Source: Sphingomonas sp. IW22 (GTDB lineage Bacteria > Pseudomonadota > Alphaproteobacteria > Sphingomonadales > Sphingomonadaceae). Taken from it: a stretch of 64,000 nucleotides of DNA. Of this stretch, positions 46,575-55,564 are shown piece by piece (within the stretch, counting starts at the first letter, position 1; the number at the start of each line of letters is the position of its first letter). Under the pieces are notes generated by a model. It ran no database searches, was not told the DNA's origin, and was given only the letters and a program-made list of their open reading frames with translations. The position numbers and the translations under genes are program-made. Location: positions 248,001-312,000 of the forward strand of contig NZ_JBGGWB010000001.1 of assembly GCF_041321155.1 (NCBI RefSeq). Direction: 5' to 3'.

Positions 46575-48050
46575 ATGACCGCCAACAGCTTTCAACCGGC
46601 CGGACAGCCGGGACCCTTTGCGATTCCCACCGATCTTCTGGTCGGCGACCGCTGGATGCCATCCGCCTCCGGCAAGCGGATCGATGTCGTCAATCCCGGG
46701 TCGGGCGATGTGCTGACCGACATCGCCGATGCGGGCGTGGAGGAAGGGATCGCCGCCGTCGATGCCGCGCATGGCGCCGCCGCCGCATGGGCCGCGACCG
46801 CGCCGCGCAAGCGCGCGGAAATCCTGCTCGCCTGCTTCCACGCGATGATGGCCGAGCAGGAATGGCTGGCGCACCTGATCTCGCTGGAAAACGGCAAGGC
46901 GCTGACCGATGCGCGGGGCGAAGTCGCCTATGCCGCCGAGTTCTTTCGCTGGTATGCAGAGGAAGCGGTCCGCATCAACGGCGAACTGGGCCTGTCGCCA
47001 TCGGGCGCGAACAAGATCATGGTTCAGTACCAGCCGATCGGCATCGCGCTGCTGATCACGCCGTGGAACTTCCCGGCCGCGATGGCCACCCGCAAGATCG
47101 CGCCTGCACTCGCGGCGGGCTGCACCTGCATCCTGAAACCGGCGGAGGAAACGCCGCTGACTGCGCTGGCCGTGGCAGAGATCATGCGCCGCGCGGGCGT
47201 GCCGGCGGGCGTCGTCAACGTCATCAACACCAGCGACCCCGGCCCGGTTTGCAGCGCCATGCTGCATGATCCGCGCGTGCGGAAATTGTCGTTCACCGGA
47301 TCGACTGAGGTTGGCCGCATCCTGCTGTGCGAAGCGGCGGATCAGGTGATCAGTTCCTCGATGGAACTGGGTGGCAACGCTCCGTTCCTCGTCCTCGACG
47401 ACGCCGATCTGGATGAGGCGATCGAGGGCGCGATGGTCGCCAAGATGCGCAACGCCGGTGAAGCCTGCACCGCCGCCAACCGCTTCTATGTCCAGCGCGG
47501 CATCCACGACGCCTTTGTTGCAAAGCTGTGCGAACGCATGGGCGCGCTGACCGTGGGTGACGGCACCGATGCCGCGACCCAGTGCGGCGCGATGATCAAT
47601 CAGGATTCGATCGACAAGATCGAGCGGCTGGTGGCGGACGCCGTGGGGCGCGGCGCGGAGATCAAGCTTGGCGGCAAGACGATGGACCGGCCCGGCTTCT
47701 TCTATCCGCCGTCGGTGATCGGCAATGTACAGCCCGGTTCGGAAATCCTGGCAACCGAAGTGTTCGGGCCGGTCGCAGCGGTCATTCCGTTCGACGATGT
47801 GGAGCAGGCGGTCGAACTGGCCAACGCCACCGAATATGGCCTTGCCGCCTATGTCTATACCGGCGACCTGAAGCGCGGCTTGCAACTGGCCGAGCGGATC
47901 GAATGCGGCATGGTCGCGGTCAATCGCGGGCTGGTGTCGGACGCCGCCGCGCCGTTCGGCGGCATGAAGCAGAGCGGCCTGGGCCGCGAAGGCTCGCACC
48001 ACGGGCTGCTGGAATATTGCGAGGCGAAATACATCGCTGTCAGCTGGTAG
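46575..48050 (+). CDS. NAD(P)-dependent aldehyde dehydrogenase (succinate-semialdehyde type)
   Basis: 491 residues. TPWNFPAAMATRKIAPALAAG, FTGSTEVGR (cofactor), ELGGNAPF with the general-base Glu, and NAGEACTAANRF with the nucleophile Cys. The overall pattern is nearest GabD-type succinate or glutarate semialdehyde dehydrogenases. The specific aldehyde is unknown. Starts 13 bases after the alcohol dehydrogenase stop. No signal peptide. Confidence 0.92.
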   Translation: MTANSFQPAGQPGPFAIPTDLLVGDRWMPSASGKRIDVVNPGSGDVLTDIADAGVEEGIAAVDAAHGAAAAWAATAPRKRAEILLACFHAMMAEQEWLAHLISLENGKALTDARGEVAYAAEFFRWYAEEAVRINGELGLSPSGANKIMVQYQPIGIALLITPWNFPAAMATRKIAPALAAGCTCILKPAEETPLTALAVAEIMRRAGVPAGVVNVINTSDPGPVCSAMLHDPRVRKLSFTGSTEVGRILLCEAADQVISSSMELGGNAPFLVLDDADLDEAIEGAMVAKMRNAGEACTAANRFYVQRGIHDAFVAKLCERMGALTVGDGTDAATQCGAMINQDSIDKIERLVADAVGRGAEIKLGGKTMDRPGFFYPPSVIGNVQPGSEILATEVFGPVAAVIPFDDVEQAVELANATEYGLAAYVYTGDLKRGLQLAERIECGMVAVNRGLVSDAAAPFGGMKQSGLGREGSHHGLLEYCEAKYIAVSW

Positions 48051-48108
48051 CGACAGGAGGGGCGCAGAGCCGAAAAACGGCCGCGCCGGTTTGGGAGAGG
48101 GTAAGAAT

Positions 48109-50199
48109 ATGGGCGATCTAACGCGGCGCAGGCTCCTGTGCGGGTCCGCGGCGGCAATCGCGACGGCGGGGCTTGCGCCTGTCCGCAGGGCATTTGCGGC
48201 AAAGGTCCCGCTGGGGGGCGAGGATACCAAATGGCGGCATTATGCCGCCGATCAGGCGAACACCCGCTATGCGCCCCTCGATCAGATCAATGGCGAAAAC
48301 TTCAGCGACCTGATGGTGGCGTGGACGTTCAAGACCGACATACTTGGCCCGCGCAAGGAATATCAGTTCGAACCCACCCCCTTGTTGATCAAGGGCCGCC
48401 TGTTCCTGACCGCGGGGTCGCGGCGCGACTGCGTGTGTATCGACGCGGCCACGGGCGAATTGCTGTGGATGTACCGCCTGGACGAAGGGCAGCGGGCGCT
48501 CAACTCGCCGCGTCAGCTGTCAGGCCATGGCTGTTCATACTGGACCGACGGCAAGCAGGAACGCATCCTGTTCGTGACCATCGGCTATCAGCTCGTGTCC
48601 CTCGACGCCGCCACCGGACGGCCCGACCCGTCGTTCGGCACGAACGGCGTCGTCGATCTGAAGCGCGACTTCGATCAGGAACTTGACCCTGAAACCGCCG
48701 ATGTCGGGCTGCACGCCACGCCCATGGTCGCACGCGATACAGTGGTCGTTGGCGCAGCGCACAGTGCGGGCGACGTGCCGCCGATCCGCCGCAATGTGAA
48801 GGGCTATGTCCGCGGGTTCGACGTCCGCACCGGCAAACGCAAATGGATCTTCCACACCATCCCGCAAAAGGGTGAGTTCGGTTACGACACCTGGCTGAAC
48901 GGCGATGCCGACGAAGCGGGCAACGCGGGCGTCTGGGCCGAAATGTCGGCGGACGAGGAACTGGGTCTCGTTTATGTGCCCGTAGAGCTGCCCACCGGCG
49001 ACGAAATGGGCATGTTCCGGCGCGGCAACGCGCTGTTCGGGGAATCGCTGGTCGCGCTGGACGTCGAAACGGGTGAGCGGCGCTGGCATTACCAGCTTGT
49101 CCATCACGGTTTGTGGGACCGCGACATTCCGTGCGCGCCGATCCTGTGCGACATTCCGGTCGACGGCAAAATCGTCAAGGCGCTGGCCCAGCCGACCAAG
49201 CAATGCTGGCTTTATGTCCTCGACCGCGCCACGGGCGAGCCGATCTGGCCGATCGAGGAAAAGCCGGTGGAGGCGGGCGACGTGCCGGGCGAATGGTATT
49301 CGCCGACCCAGCCCTTTCCGTCCAAGCCGCCCGCCTATGACGTGCAGGGCGTGACCATCGACGACCTGATCGACTTCACCCCCGAATTGCGGGCGGAGGC
49401 GATCGAGCTGGTCAAGCAGTACAAGATTGGCCCGCTTTACACCCCGCCCGTGCTGAGCAAGCCGGGTCGCTGGGGCACGATCACCCTGCCCGGTATTCAG
49501 GGCGGCACCAATTGGCCCGGCGGATGCTATGATCCGGAAACGCACACCGTCTTCGTCTATTCAAAGACGCAGCCGGGGCTGATCGGCATCATTCCCAACA
49601 GCAATCAGGATGTGTCCGAATTCCCGCACGTTCACGGCGTGCATGGCCGCGAACCGGGGCCGCAGCGGGCGATGGGCGCGGACCGCCCCGGCATGCCCCC
49701 CGGCCCGCCCCCAGCCGCCATCCGCGACGCGATGAAGCCGGGCGCAACGCCGCCGCCCGGATTCCTGTCGGTACAGGGCCTGCCGCTGATCAAGCCGCCT
49801 TATGGCCGCATCACCGCGATCGACCTGTCAAAGGGCGAGCATCGCTGGCAGATCGCGCATGGCGAAACGCCCGACAATGTCCGCAACCACCCGTTGCTGA
49901 AGGGCAAGAAGATTCCGCGCACCGGCCGCGCGGGCAATCTGGGTCCGCTGGCCACCAAGACGCTGGTGGTGTGCGGCGAAGCAGGCTTCTACACCAACGA
50001 ATATGGCGTGCGCGGCGCGATGCTGCGCGCCTATGACAAGGCGAGCGGTGAGGAAAAGGGCGCCGTCTACATGCCCGCGCCGCAGACGGGGGCGCCCATG
50101 ACCTATATGCTGGGTGGCCGCCAATATATCGTCGTGGCCGTCGGCGGCGGCAATTACAGCGCGGAACTGATCGCGTTCCGCCTACCGGGAGCAGCATGA
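48109..50199 (+). CDS. Exported PQQ-dependent dehydrogenase 1
   Basis: 696 residues. Tat-like signal (LTRRRLLCGSAAAIATAGLAPVRRAFA), then an eight-bladed quinoprotein propeller related to membrane glucose dehydrogenase: WRHYAADQANTRYAPLDQIN, the repeated W-motifs (AATGELLWMYRL, VETGERRWHYQLVHHGLWDRD, RATGEPIWPIEEKPV) and SPTQPFPSKPP. There is no membrane anchor and no haem motif, so it is a soluble periplasmic enzyme needing an external electron acceptor, presumably the cytochrome after it. ATG at 48109 follows GGAGAGGG. A Pro/Gly-rich insert lies at about residues 520-555. Confidence 0.92.
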   Translation: MGDLTRRRLLCGSAAAIATAGLAPVRRAFAAKVPLGGEDTKWRHYAADQANTRYAPLDQINGENFSDLMVAWTFKTDILGPRKEYQFEPTPLLIKGRLFLTAGSRRDCVCIDAATGELLWMYRLDEGQRALNSPRQLSGHGCSYWTDGKQERILFVTIGYQLVSLDAATGRPDPSFGTNGVVDLKRDFDQELDPETADVGLHATPMVARDTVVVGAAHSAGDVPPIRRNVKGYVRGFDVRTGKRKWIFHTIPQKGEFGYDTWLNGDADEAGNAGVWAEMSADEELGLVYVPVELPTGDEMGMFRRGNALFGESLVALDVETGERRWHYQLVHHGLWDRDIPCAPILCDIPVDGKIVKALAQPTKQCWLYVLDRATGEPIWPIEEKPVEAGDVPGEWYSPTQPFPSKPPAYDVQGVTIDDLIDFTPELRAEAIELVKQYKIGPLYTPPVLSKPGRWGTITLPGIQGGTNWPGGCYDPETHTVFVYSKTQPGLIGIIPNSNQDVSEFPHVHGVHGREPGPQRAMGADRPGMPPGPPPAAIRDAMKPGATPPPGFLSVQGLPLIKPPYGRITAIDLSKGEHRWQIAHGETPDNVRNHPLLKGKKIPRTGRAGNLGPLATKTLVVCGEAGFYTNEYGVRGAMLRAYDKASGEEKGAVYMPAPQTGAPMTYMLGGRQYIVVAVGGGNYSAELIAFRLPGAA

Positions 50200-50636
50200 T
50201 GGCAGTACGCGGATCGACACTGGCACTTGCCGTTTCGACGGTCTGTCTGGCGGGCGCGGTGTTGGCGCAGCAACCGGCCACCAACGTCTGGTCGGGCGTC
50301 TATACCAAGGAACAGGCGGCGCGTGGGCGCGAAGCCTATGCCATGCAATGTGCCGCGTGCCATGGTGAAACCCTGGCGGGCATAGACGTGGCGCCTGCGC
50401 TGGTGGGCGGGCCTTTCCTGAACACCTGGGGCGGCACCTCGGCGGGCGACCTGCACGAACGTATCCAGCAGACCATGCCGCTGAACGCGCCGGGTAGCTT
50501 GGGCGGGCGCACGGTGGCCGATATCGAGGCCTATATCTTCGAAGCGAACGGCATGCCTGCCGGCGAACTGGCGCTGCCGCCCAATGCGGCTTGGATGCAG
50601 AATATGCGGATCACTACGCAAAAGCCGGAGGGCTGA
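50196..50636 (+). CDS. c-type cytochrome partner of PQQ dehydrogenase 1
   Basis: 146 residues with a signal peptide (LALAVSTVCLAGAVLA) and haem motif CAACHGE. Met residues after the haem (TMPLNAP, NGMPAGE) could be the axial ligand. ATG overlaps the dehydrogenase stop (ATGA), as expected for an obligate partner. It is the last plus-strand gene of the run that begins at 39636; the convergent crotonase gene ends 19 bases away. Confidence 0.92.
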   Translation: MMAVRGSTLALAVSTVCLAGAVLAQQPATNVWSGVYTKEQAARGREAYAMQCAACHGETLAGIDVAPALVGGPFLNTWGGTSAGDLHERIQQTMPLNAPGSLGGRTVADIEAYIFEANGMPAGELALPPNAAWMQNMRITTQKPEG

Positions 50637-50654
50637 CGCCCCCGGCCCGTTGCA

Positions 50655-51437
50655 TCAGCGCCCCTGCCAGTCGGGAACCCGCTTGGTCTTCGCGAGGAAG
50701 TCGGCGACGCCGCGCTGGAAATCGGCGCTGCCATAGACCTGAGAGATCAGCGCCTCGATCTGGGGCAGATCGTCGAAGGTCATGCGCCGGATCGTTTCCT
50801 TGGTCGTGCGTGTGGTCAGCGGCGCATTTTCCGCCGCCCTGGCGCAAAGCGCCGCCAGTTCGGCGTCCATCGCATCACGCTCCACCAGCTTGAGCAGAAA
50901 ACCGCTGGCCAGCAACTGGTCAGCCGTCAGCATTTCGCCCAGCAACACCATGCGCTTTGCGAACTGAACGCCGACGGCGCCGCCCACCCGCGCGACGCTG
51001 GCCGCCGACAGGCAGTTGCCGATCGTGCGACCGATCGGCGAGCCGAACTTGGCGTCCGGCGTGGCAATTCGGAAGTCGCAGGCGGAGGCAATGTTGATGC
51101 CCCCGCCCACGGCCCATCCTTCGACTGCCGCAATGGTGGTGCAGGGAATGGCGTCGACCGCCGCCATGCACTCATCAATGCCGCGCTCATAATCGACGCC
51201 CTGTTGGCCGGTCGTGTAATCGGCGAATTTCGAGATGTCGGTCCCTGAAATAAACGCCTTGCCGCCCACCCCGCGAAAGGTGACGACCCGGATCGACGGG
51301 TCGGCGGCAAAGCCACGCGCCGCGTCGCGCAGGTCCAGCCACATCTGGCTGGTCAGCGCGTTGTGCGCGGCCGGGTTGTTGAAGCGGACATGCGCGGCGG
51401 GGCCGTCGCGGGTGACGTCAATGCTGGGGCCGCTCAT
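50655..51437 (-). CDS. Enoyl-CoA hydratase/isomerase (crotonase) family protein
   Basis: 260 residues. Oxyanion-hole segments GGKAFISGTDISKF and EGWAVGGGINIASACDFRIA are present. The usual hydratase Glu pair is not: the segment FGSPIGRTIGNCLSAASVARVGG replaces the canonical PE...GGTQRL. It may therefore be an isomerase, hydrolase or lyase rather than a simple hydratase. ATG overlaps the CoA-transferase stop (ATGA), so its substrate is probably the CoA ester made by that enzyme. Confidence 0.88.
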   Translation of the reverse strand: MSGPSIDVTRDGPAAHVRFNNPAAHNALTSQMWLDLRDAARGFAADPSIRVVTFRGVGGKAFISGTDISKFADYTTGQQGVDYERGIDECMAAVDAIPCTTIAAVEGWAVGGGINIASACDFRIATPDAKFGSPIGRTIGNCLSAASVARVGGAVGVQFAKRMVLLGEMLTADQLLASGFLLKLVERDAMDAELAALCARAAENAPLTTRTTKETIRRMTFDDLPQIEALISQVYGSADFQRGVADFLAKTKRVPDWQGR

Positions 51438-52621
51438 TCCGCCGCCTCATCGCGCGGGGCCAGCAGACCCTTCTCGACCAGTTCGGCGCGCAGTTCGTCG
51501 CCATGTTCGTTCAGCAGCGGCGGCGGCAGGCGCACTTCCTGCGGCGTGCCGCGCATCTTTACGGGGAAGCCCAGCGCCTTGAACTCACCTTCGACCGGGT
51601 GCGGCACCATCTGAACCATGTCGCGCGCGATCGCCTGTTCGCTTTCCACCGCTTCGCCATAATCGAGAATGGGCGCGGCAGGCACGCCAGCAGCCAGCAG
51701 CGCGTCGATCCATTCCTGCTTGGTACGCGTGGCAAAGGTCGGCGCCAGATCGTCGATCAGCACCTGGCGGTTATGCACGCGCGCGGCGTTGGTCGAATAA
51801 CGCTCGTCCTCCTGCAACTCCGGTCGCCCGATCACATTCAGGAAGGTCAGCCACAGCCCCTGATTCGCGGCACCGATCACGAACCAGCCGTCGGATGCCT
51901 TCACCGCCTGATACGGGGCTGACATGCGATTGGCCGATCCGATCGGCGTAGGCGCCTTGCCCGTGCCCCACAATTCGGTGGTTTCCCAGATCGACAGGCC
52001 CATCGCCGCTTCCAGCAGCGACGCGTCGATATACTGGCCCTTGCCGCTGGTCTGGCGCCCGATAATCGCGCTGAGGATCGCATAGGCGCTGAACAGGCCC
52101 GCGCCCAGATCGGCTACCGCGATCGAATTCTTCGCCGGTTCCATGCCCGGAAAACCGTTGGAGCTGAGAATGCCCGACATCGCCTGCGCGATCAGGTCGA
52201 AGCCAGGGCGCTGCGCCCACGGCCCTGTCTGGCCGAAGCCGGAAATGCTGGCATAGACCAGCCGCGGATTGATCGCGGCCAGCGTATCGTAATCGATGCC
52301 CAGCCGCGCCGCCACGCCGGGACGGGCGTTTTCGACCAGAATGTCAGCGGTCTTGACCAGCGCATACAGCACTTCGCGATCCGCATCGTCCTTGAGATTC
52401 AAGGTGATGCTGCGCTTGTTGCGGTTCAGCGCCAGGAAGCCGGGGCTATCCTCACCCTTCAGGCGAAAGCCCATTGAATGGCGCGTCGAGTCGCCCGTCT
52501 TTGGCGGTTCGATCTTGATGACGTCGGCGCCCATGTCGCCCAGCAGCATGCAACAGAACGGTCCCGCCATGACTTGCGAGATATCGAGCACGCGCAGGCC
52601 CGCGAGCGGCAGATTTGACAT
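51434..52621 (-). CDS. Family III CoA transferase (CaiB/BaiF)
   Basis: 395 residues. DISQVMAGPFCCMLLGDMGADVIKIEPP, NKRSITLNLKDDADREVLYAL, GYASISGFG-like VYASISGFGQTGPWAQRPGFDLIAQAMSG, and the catalytic Asp in GQYIDASLLEAAMGL. It would move CoA onto a carboxylic acid, priming it for the crotonase. ATG at 52621 follows AGGAGGGG; the open frame reaches 52666 without a better start. Divergent from PQQ dehydrogenase 2 with an operator-like palindrome between. Confidence 0.93.
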   Translation of the reverse strand: MSNLPLAGLRVLDISQVMAGPFCCMLLGDMGADVIKIEPPKTGDSTRHSMGFRLKGEDSPGFLALNRNKRSITLNLKDDADREVLYALVKTADILVENARPGVAARLGIDYDTLAAINPRLVYASISGFGQTGPWAQRPGFDLIAQAMSGILSSNGFPGMEPAKNSIAVADLGAGLFSAYAILSAIIGRQTSGKGQYIDASLLEAAMGLSIWETTELWGTGKAPTPIGSANRMSAPYQAVKASDGWFVIGAANQGLWLTFLNVIGRPELQEDERYSTNAARVHNRQVLIDDLAPTFATRTKQEWIDALLAAGVPAAPILDYGEAVESEQAIARDMVQMVPHPVEGEFKALGFPVKMRGTPQEVRLPPPLLNEHGDELRAELVEKGLLAPRDEAAE

Positions 52622-52661
52622 GAGCACCCCTCCTGAAATTCGATCTCGGCATAGCCGATGG

Positions 52662-52678
52662 ATCATATTGTATATGAT
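52662..52678. promoter_or_regulatory. Putative GntR operator 3 (divergent promoters)
   Basis: ATCATATTGTATATGAT, a perfect 7-3-7 palindrome in the 145-bp gap between the CoA transferase (minus) and PQQ dehydrogenase 2 (plus). Its half-site ATCATAT is also found in sites 2 and 4. Confidence 0.7.
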
Positions 52679-52766
52679 TTATAGCCGGTCTATCGTCCGG
52701 CGCAACGCGATTTGCCGGTTCGGGGCGAAACCCCGTTAAGGCGGACGATAGGAGAGATGTTTGACA

Positions 52767-54677
52767 ATGCGCCCGATGCGACGCTCCAGCAACCTGATAC
52801 GCGGCCTTATGATGGCGGCAGCACTGCCCGCCGTCGCCGTTCCGGCCCTCGCACAGCAGCGTGGCGACTGGGCCAGCTATGGCCGGGATGAAAGCCACGC
52901 CCGGCATTCCCCCCTCGAACAGATCACGCCGGCCAATGTCGGCAAGCTGAAAAAGCTGTGGTCCTATCATATGCGCCCCCCCGGCGCCGCCGCGGCGGCG
53001 GTTGACATGCCCGATGGCGTGCCCGAACGCTACAAGACCGGATTCTCCGCGTCCGAGGCAACGCCGCTGGTGGTCGACGGCACCATGTATCTGTCCACGC
53101 CGTACAAGCGCGTCGTGGCGCTGGACGCGGCGACCGGCAAGGAACGCTGGGCCTTCACCTTTCTCGGCAACGACCAGGCATCGACGCGAGGCGTCGCTTA
53201 CTGGCCCGGCGATGTGAAGGTCGGCCCGCGCATCGTATTCGGCACGCGCACGGGCAAGCTCTATGCGCTGGACGCCAAGACCGGCCAGCCCGCCGCGGGT
53301 TTCGGCGAAGCGGGCATCGTCAACATGAAGACGCCGGAGGTAATGAACGGCACCCGCGCGCCGCTGGGCATGAGCAGCCCGCCCGCCATCTACAAAAACC
53401 TGATCATCACCGGTTCGCGCGTTCAGGAAATGCCGGTCAAGGGCGCGGCAGGCGATGTGCGCGCATGGGATGCGGTGACGGGCAAGCTCGTCTGGACCTT
53501 CCACACCATTCCCCAGCCGGGCGAAGCCAATTTCGGCACGTGGGAGGGTGAAAGCTGGAAGGGGCGTTCGGGCACCAACGTCTGGACCTTCGTCGTCGTC
53601 GATGACAAGCGCGGCATCGCCTACTTGCCGGTCGGCACGCCGACCTTCGATCGCTGGGGCGGCGATCGCAAGGGCAAGAACCTGTACGGCAATTCAATCG
53701 TCGCGGTCGAAGCGGCGACGGGCAAATATTTGTGGCATTTCCAGACGATCCACCACGATATCTGGGACGTGGACCTGCCCGCCGCGACGCTGATCGACGT
53801 GCAGCGGGACGGCAAGACGATTCCCGCCATCGCGGTGATGAACAAGACCGCGATCATGTTCATCCTCGACCGAGTCACCGGCGAACCGCTTTACGACGTA
53901 AAGGAAGTGCCGGTTCCCACCGACACCGACGTGCCGGGCGAACAGCCCTGGCCGACCCAACCCATGCCGTCCAAGCCCGCGCCGCTCAGCCGACTGGCGT
54001 TCAACATGGACGAAATGGTGGAAGGCCCCCCCGCCCTTCGCGCGACCTGCGACAAGATCGTGGCCGACATGAAGGTCGTCGGCAGCAAGATGTTCCAACC
54101 GCTGCGTGCCGATTCGTCGGTGGCGTTCTTTCCGGGCAGCTTTGGCGGCATCGACTGGGGCGGCGGTTCGTTCGACCCCAAGAGCGGATTGTACGTCGTC
54201 AACATCAACAATCTGGCCAGCCCGCAACAGATGGCGCAGCAGCCCGACGGCAGCTGGGGCCTGAAGTCCGGCTATGCCTATTTCCTTGATCCTGAAACCG
54301 GCAATCCGTGCAGCAAGCCGCCATGGGGCGAACTGGTCGCGGTCAACGTCAACACCGGTGACGTGGCCTGGCGCTCCGTGCTGGGCGATAATGAGGACCC
54401 TGCGCTCAAGGATGCGGGCGGGATCAGCGCAGGCGGGCCGATCACGACCGCAAGCGGCGTGACCTTCATTGGCGCCACGCGCGATTCGATGATCCGCGCC
54501 TTTGACACCAAAACCGGCAAATTGTTGTGGAAGGACCGCCTGCCCGCATCCAACTATGGCACGCCGATGACCTTTGAGATGAAGAACGGGCGCCAGGCGG
54601 TCGGCGTGGTGGCCACGGGCGGGTTTGCTTTCCAGCCCGCCACCGCCGATGAAGTTGTCGTCTATGCCCTGCCATGA
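52767..54677 (+). CDS. Exported PQQ-dependent dehydrogenase 2
   Basis: 636 residues. Sec-type signal (NLIRGLMMAAALPAVAVPALA) and a quinoprotein propeller related to glucose/alcohol dehydrogenases: DWASYGRDESHARHSPLEQIT, repeated W-motifs (AATGKERWAFTFLG, AVTGKLVWTFHTIPQPGEAN, AATGKYLWHFQTIHHDIWDVD) and WPTQPMPSKPAPLSR. Soluble, without haem. It is clearly a paralogue of PQQ dehydrogenase 1 but lacks its Pro-rich insert. Followed by its own small cytochrome. ATG at 52767 chosen; ribosome site GGAGAG. Confidence 0.92.
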   Translation: MRPMRRSSNLIRGLMMAAALPAVAVPALAQQRGDWASYGRDESHARHSPLEQITPANVGKLKKLWSYHMRPPGAAAAAVDMPDGVPERYKTGFSASEATPLVVDGTMYLSTPYKRVVALDAATGKERWAFTFLGNDQASTRGVAYWPGDVKVGPRIVFGTRTGKLYALDAKTGQPAAGFGEAGIVNMKTPEVMNGTRAPLGMSSPPAIYKNLIITGSRVQEMPVKGAAGDVRAWDAVTGKLVWTFHTIPQPGEANFGTWEGESWKGRSGTNVWTFVVVDDKRGIAYLPVGTPTFDRWGGDRKGKNLYGNSIVAVEAATGKYLWHFQTIHHDIWDVDLPAATLIDVQRDGKTIPAIAVMNKTAIMFILDRVTGEPLYDVKEVPVPTDTDVPGEQPWPTQPMPSKPAPLSRLAFNMDEMVEGPPALRATCDKIVADMKVVGSKMFQPLRADSSVAFFPGSFGGIDWGGGSFDPKSGLYVVNINNLASPQQMAQQPDGSWGLKSGYAYFLDPETGNPCSKPPWGELVAVNVNTGDVAWRSVLGDNEDPALKDAGGISAGGPITTASGVTFIGATRDSMIRAFDTKTGKLLWKDRLPASNYGTPMTFEMKNGRQAVGVVATGGFAFQPATADEVVVYALP

Positions 54678-54685
54678 GGTGCCGT

Positions 54686-54997
54686 ATGTCGTTCAGTAAA
54701 CTTGCGTTCCCGATCCTTTTCGTTGTCGTCGGTGGCCTTGGCACTGCGGTCGCCGGCCAACAGGCGGCCGCGCCGCCGCCCGGCCCCGGTCTGGACCTGA
54801 TCAACGAACGCTGTGGTTTTTGCCATTCCACCGCTCAGGTCACCTCGGTTCGAAAGACCCCCGGCGCCTGGGCGGCGACGGTTCAGTCGATGATCGATCG
54901 CGGCGCCGAACTGGAACCCGATGAGCAGAAGATCATGGTCGAGTATCTCGCGGCTAATTTGGCGGCAGCCGGTGGCGACGCGGCGGCGCAGCCCTGA
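54686..54997 (+). CDS. Small c-type cytochrome-like protein
   Basis: 103 residues with a signal peptide (LAFPILFVVVGGLGTAVAG) and a single haem motif CGFCH. The rest resembles the cytochrome-like subunits of quinoprotein dehydrogenases (KTPGAWAATVQSMIDRGAEL). The start could instead be ATG 54674, which overlaps the dehydrogenase stop; 54686 has GAGG upstream. Its TGA overlaps the ATG of the next gene. Confidence 0.85.
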   Translation: MSFSKLAFPILFVVVGGLGTAVAGQQAAAPPPGPGLDLINERCGFCHSTAQVTSVRKTPGAWAATVQSMIDRGAELEPDEQKIMVEYLAANLAAAGGDAAAQP

Positions 54998-55521
54998 TGC
55001 CGCTTTATGCGATTGACGGCTGCCAGCCGCAGGTGCCCGATAGCAGCTGGGTCGCGCCCTCGGCCGACCTGATCGGCGATGTGCATCTGGGCGCACAGGT
55101 GGGGATATGGTTCGGCGCGGTGATCCGTGCCGACAACACCCCCATTACGCTGGGCGATCGGACCAATGTGCAGGAAGGCTGCATGCTGCATTCTGACCCC
55201 GGTGTGCCGCTGAGCGTCGGGGAAGATTGCACCATTGGCCATCATGCGATCCTGCACGGCTGCACCATCGGCAACCGGGTGCTGGTGGGCATGGGCGCCA
55301 CGGTGCTGAACAATGCGGTGATTGGCGACGATTGCCTGATCGGCGCGGGCGCACTGGTGACGGAGGGGAAAAGCTTTCCGCCCGGCAGCCTGATCGTCGG
55401 CGCACCGGCCAAGGTGGTGCGCGAATTGTCGCCGGAAGCGATGGCCGCGCTCAAGGCGTCAGCAGCGGGCTATGCCTCGCGGCAGGCCCATTTCAAGGCC
55501 GAACTCAAGCGCGTCGACTGA
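54997..55521 (+). CDS. Gamma-carbonic-anhydrase-like hexapeptide-repeat protein
   Basis: 174 residues with a left-handed beta-helix of hexapeptide repeats (IGDVHLGAQVGIWFGAVI, ITLGDRTNVQEG, IGDDCLIGAGALV). Candidate metal His residues are in MLHSDP and TIGHHAILHG. It is the PaaY/CaiE/gamma-CA type. In aromatic-CoA pathways PaaY acts as a thioesterase that rescues stalled CoA esters, so its place beside a CoA transferase and crotonase suggests a similar housekeeping role. No signal peptide. Confidence 0.9.
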   Translation: MPLYAIDGCQPQVPDSSWVAPSADLIGDVHLGAQVGIWFGAVIRADNTPITLGDRTNVQEGCMLHSDPGVPLSVGEDCTIGHHAILHGCTIGNRVLVGMGATVLNNAVIGDDCLIGAGALVTEGKSFPPGSLIVGAPAKVVRELSPEAMAALKASAAGYASRQAHFKAELKRVD

Positions 55522-55526
55522 ACCAA

Positions 55527-55555
55527 GCGCCCCTTTCCAACGTGGAAAGGGGCGC
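55527..55555. terminator. Bidirectional terminator
   Basis: GCGCCCCTTTCC (55527-55538) and its exact complement GGAAAGGGGCGC (55544-55555) with a 5-base loop, between the convergent ends of the hexapeptide-repeat gene and the SMP-30 gene. No long T-run, but placement and symmetry support a shared terminator. Confidence 0.75.
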
Positions 55556-55564
55556 TGTCGTCAT

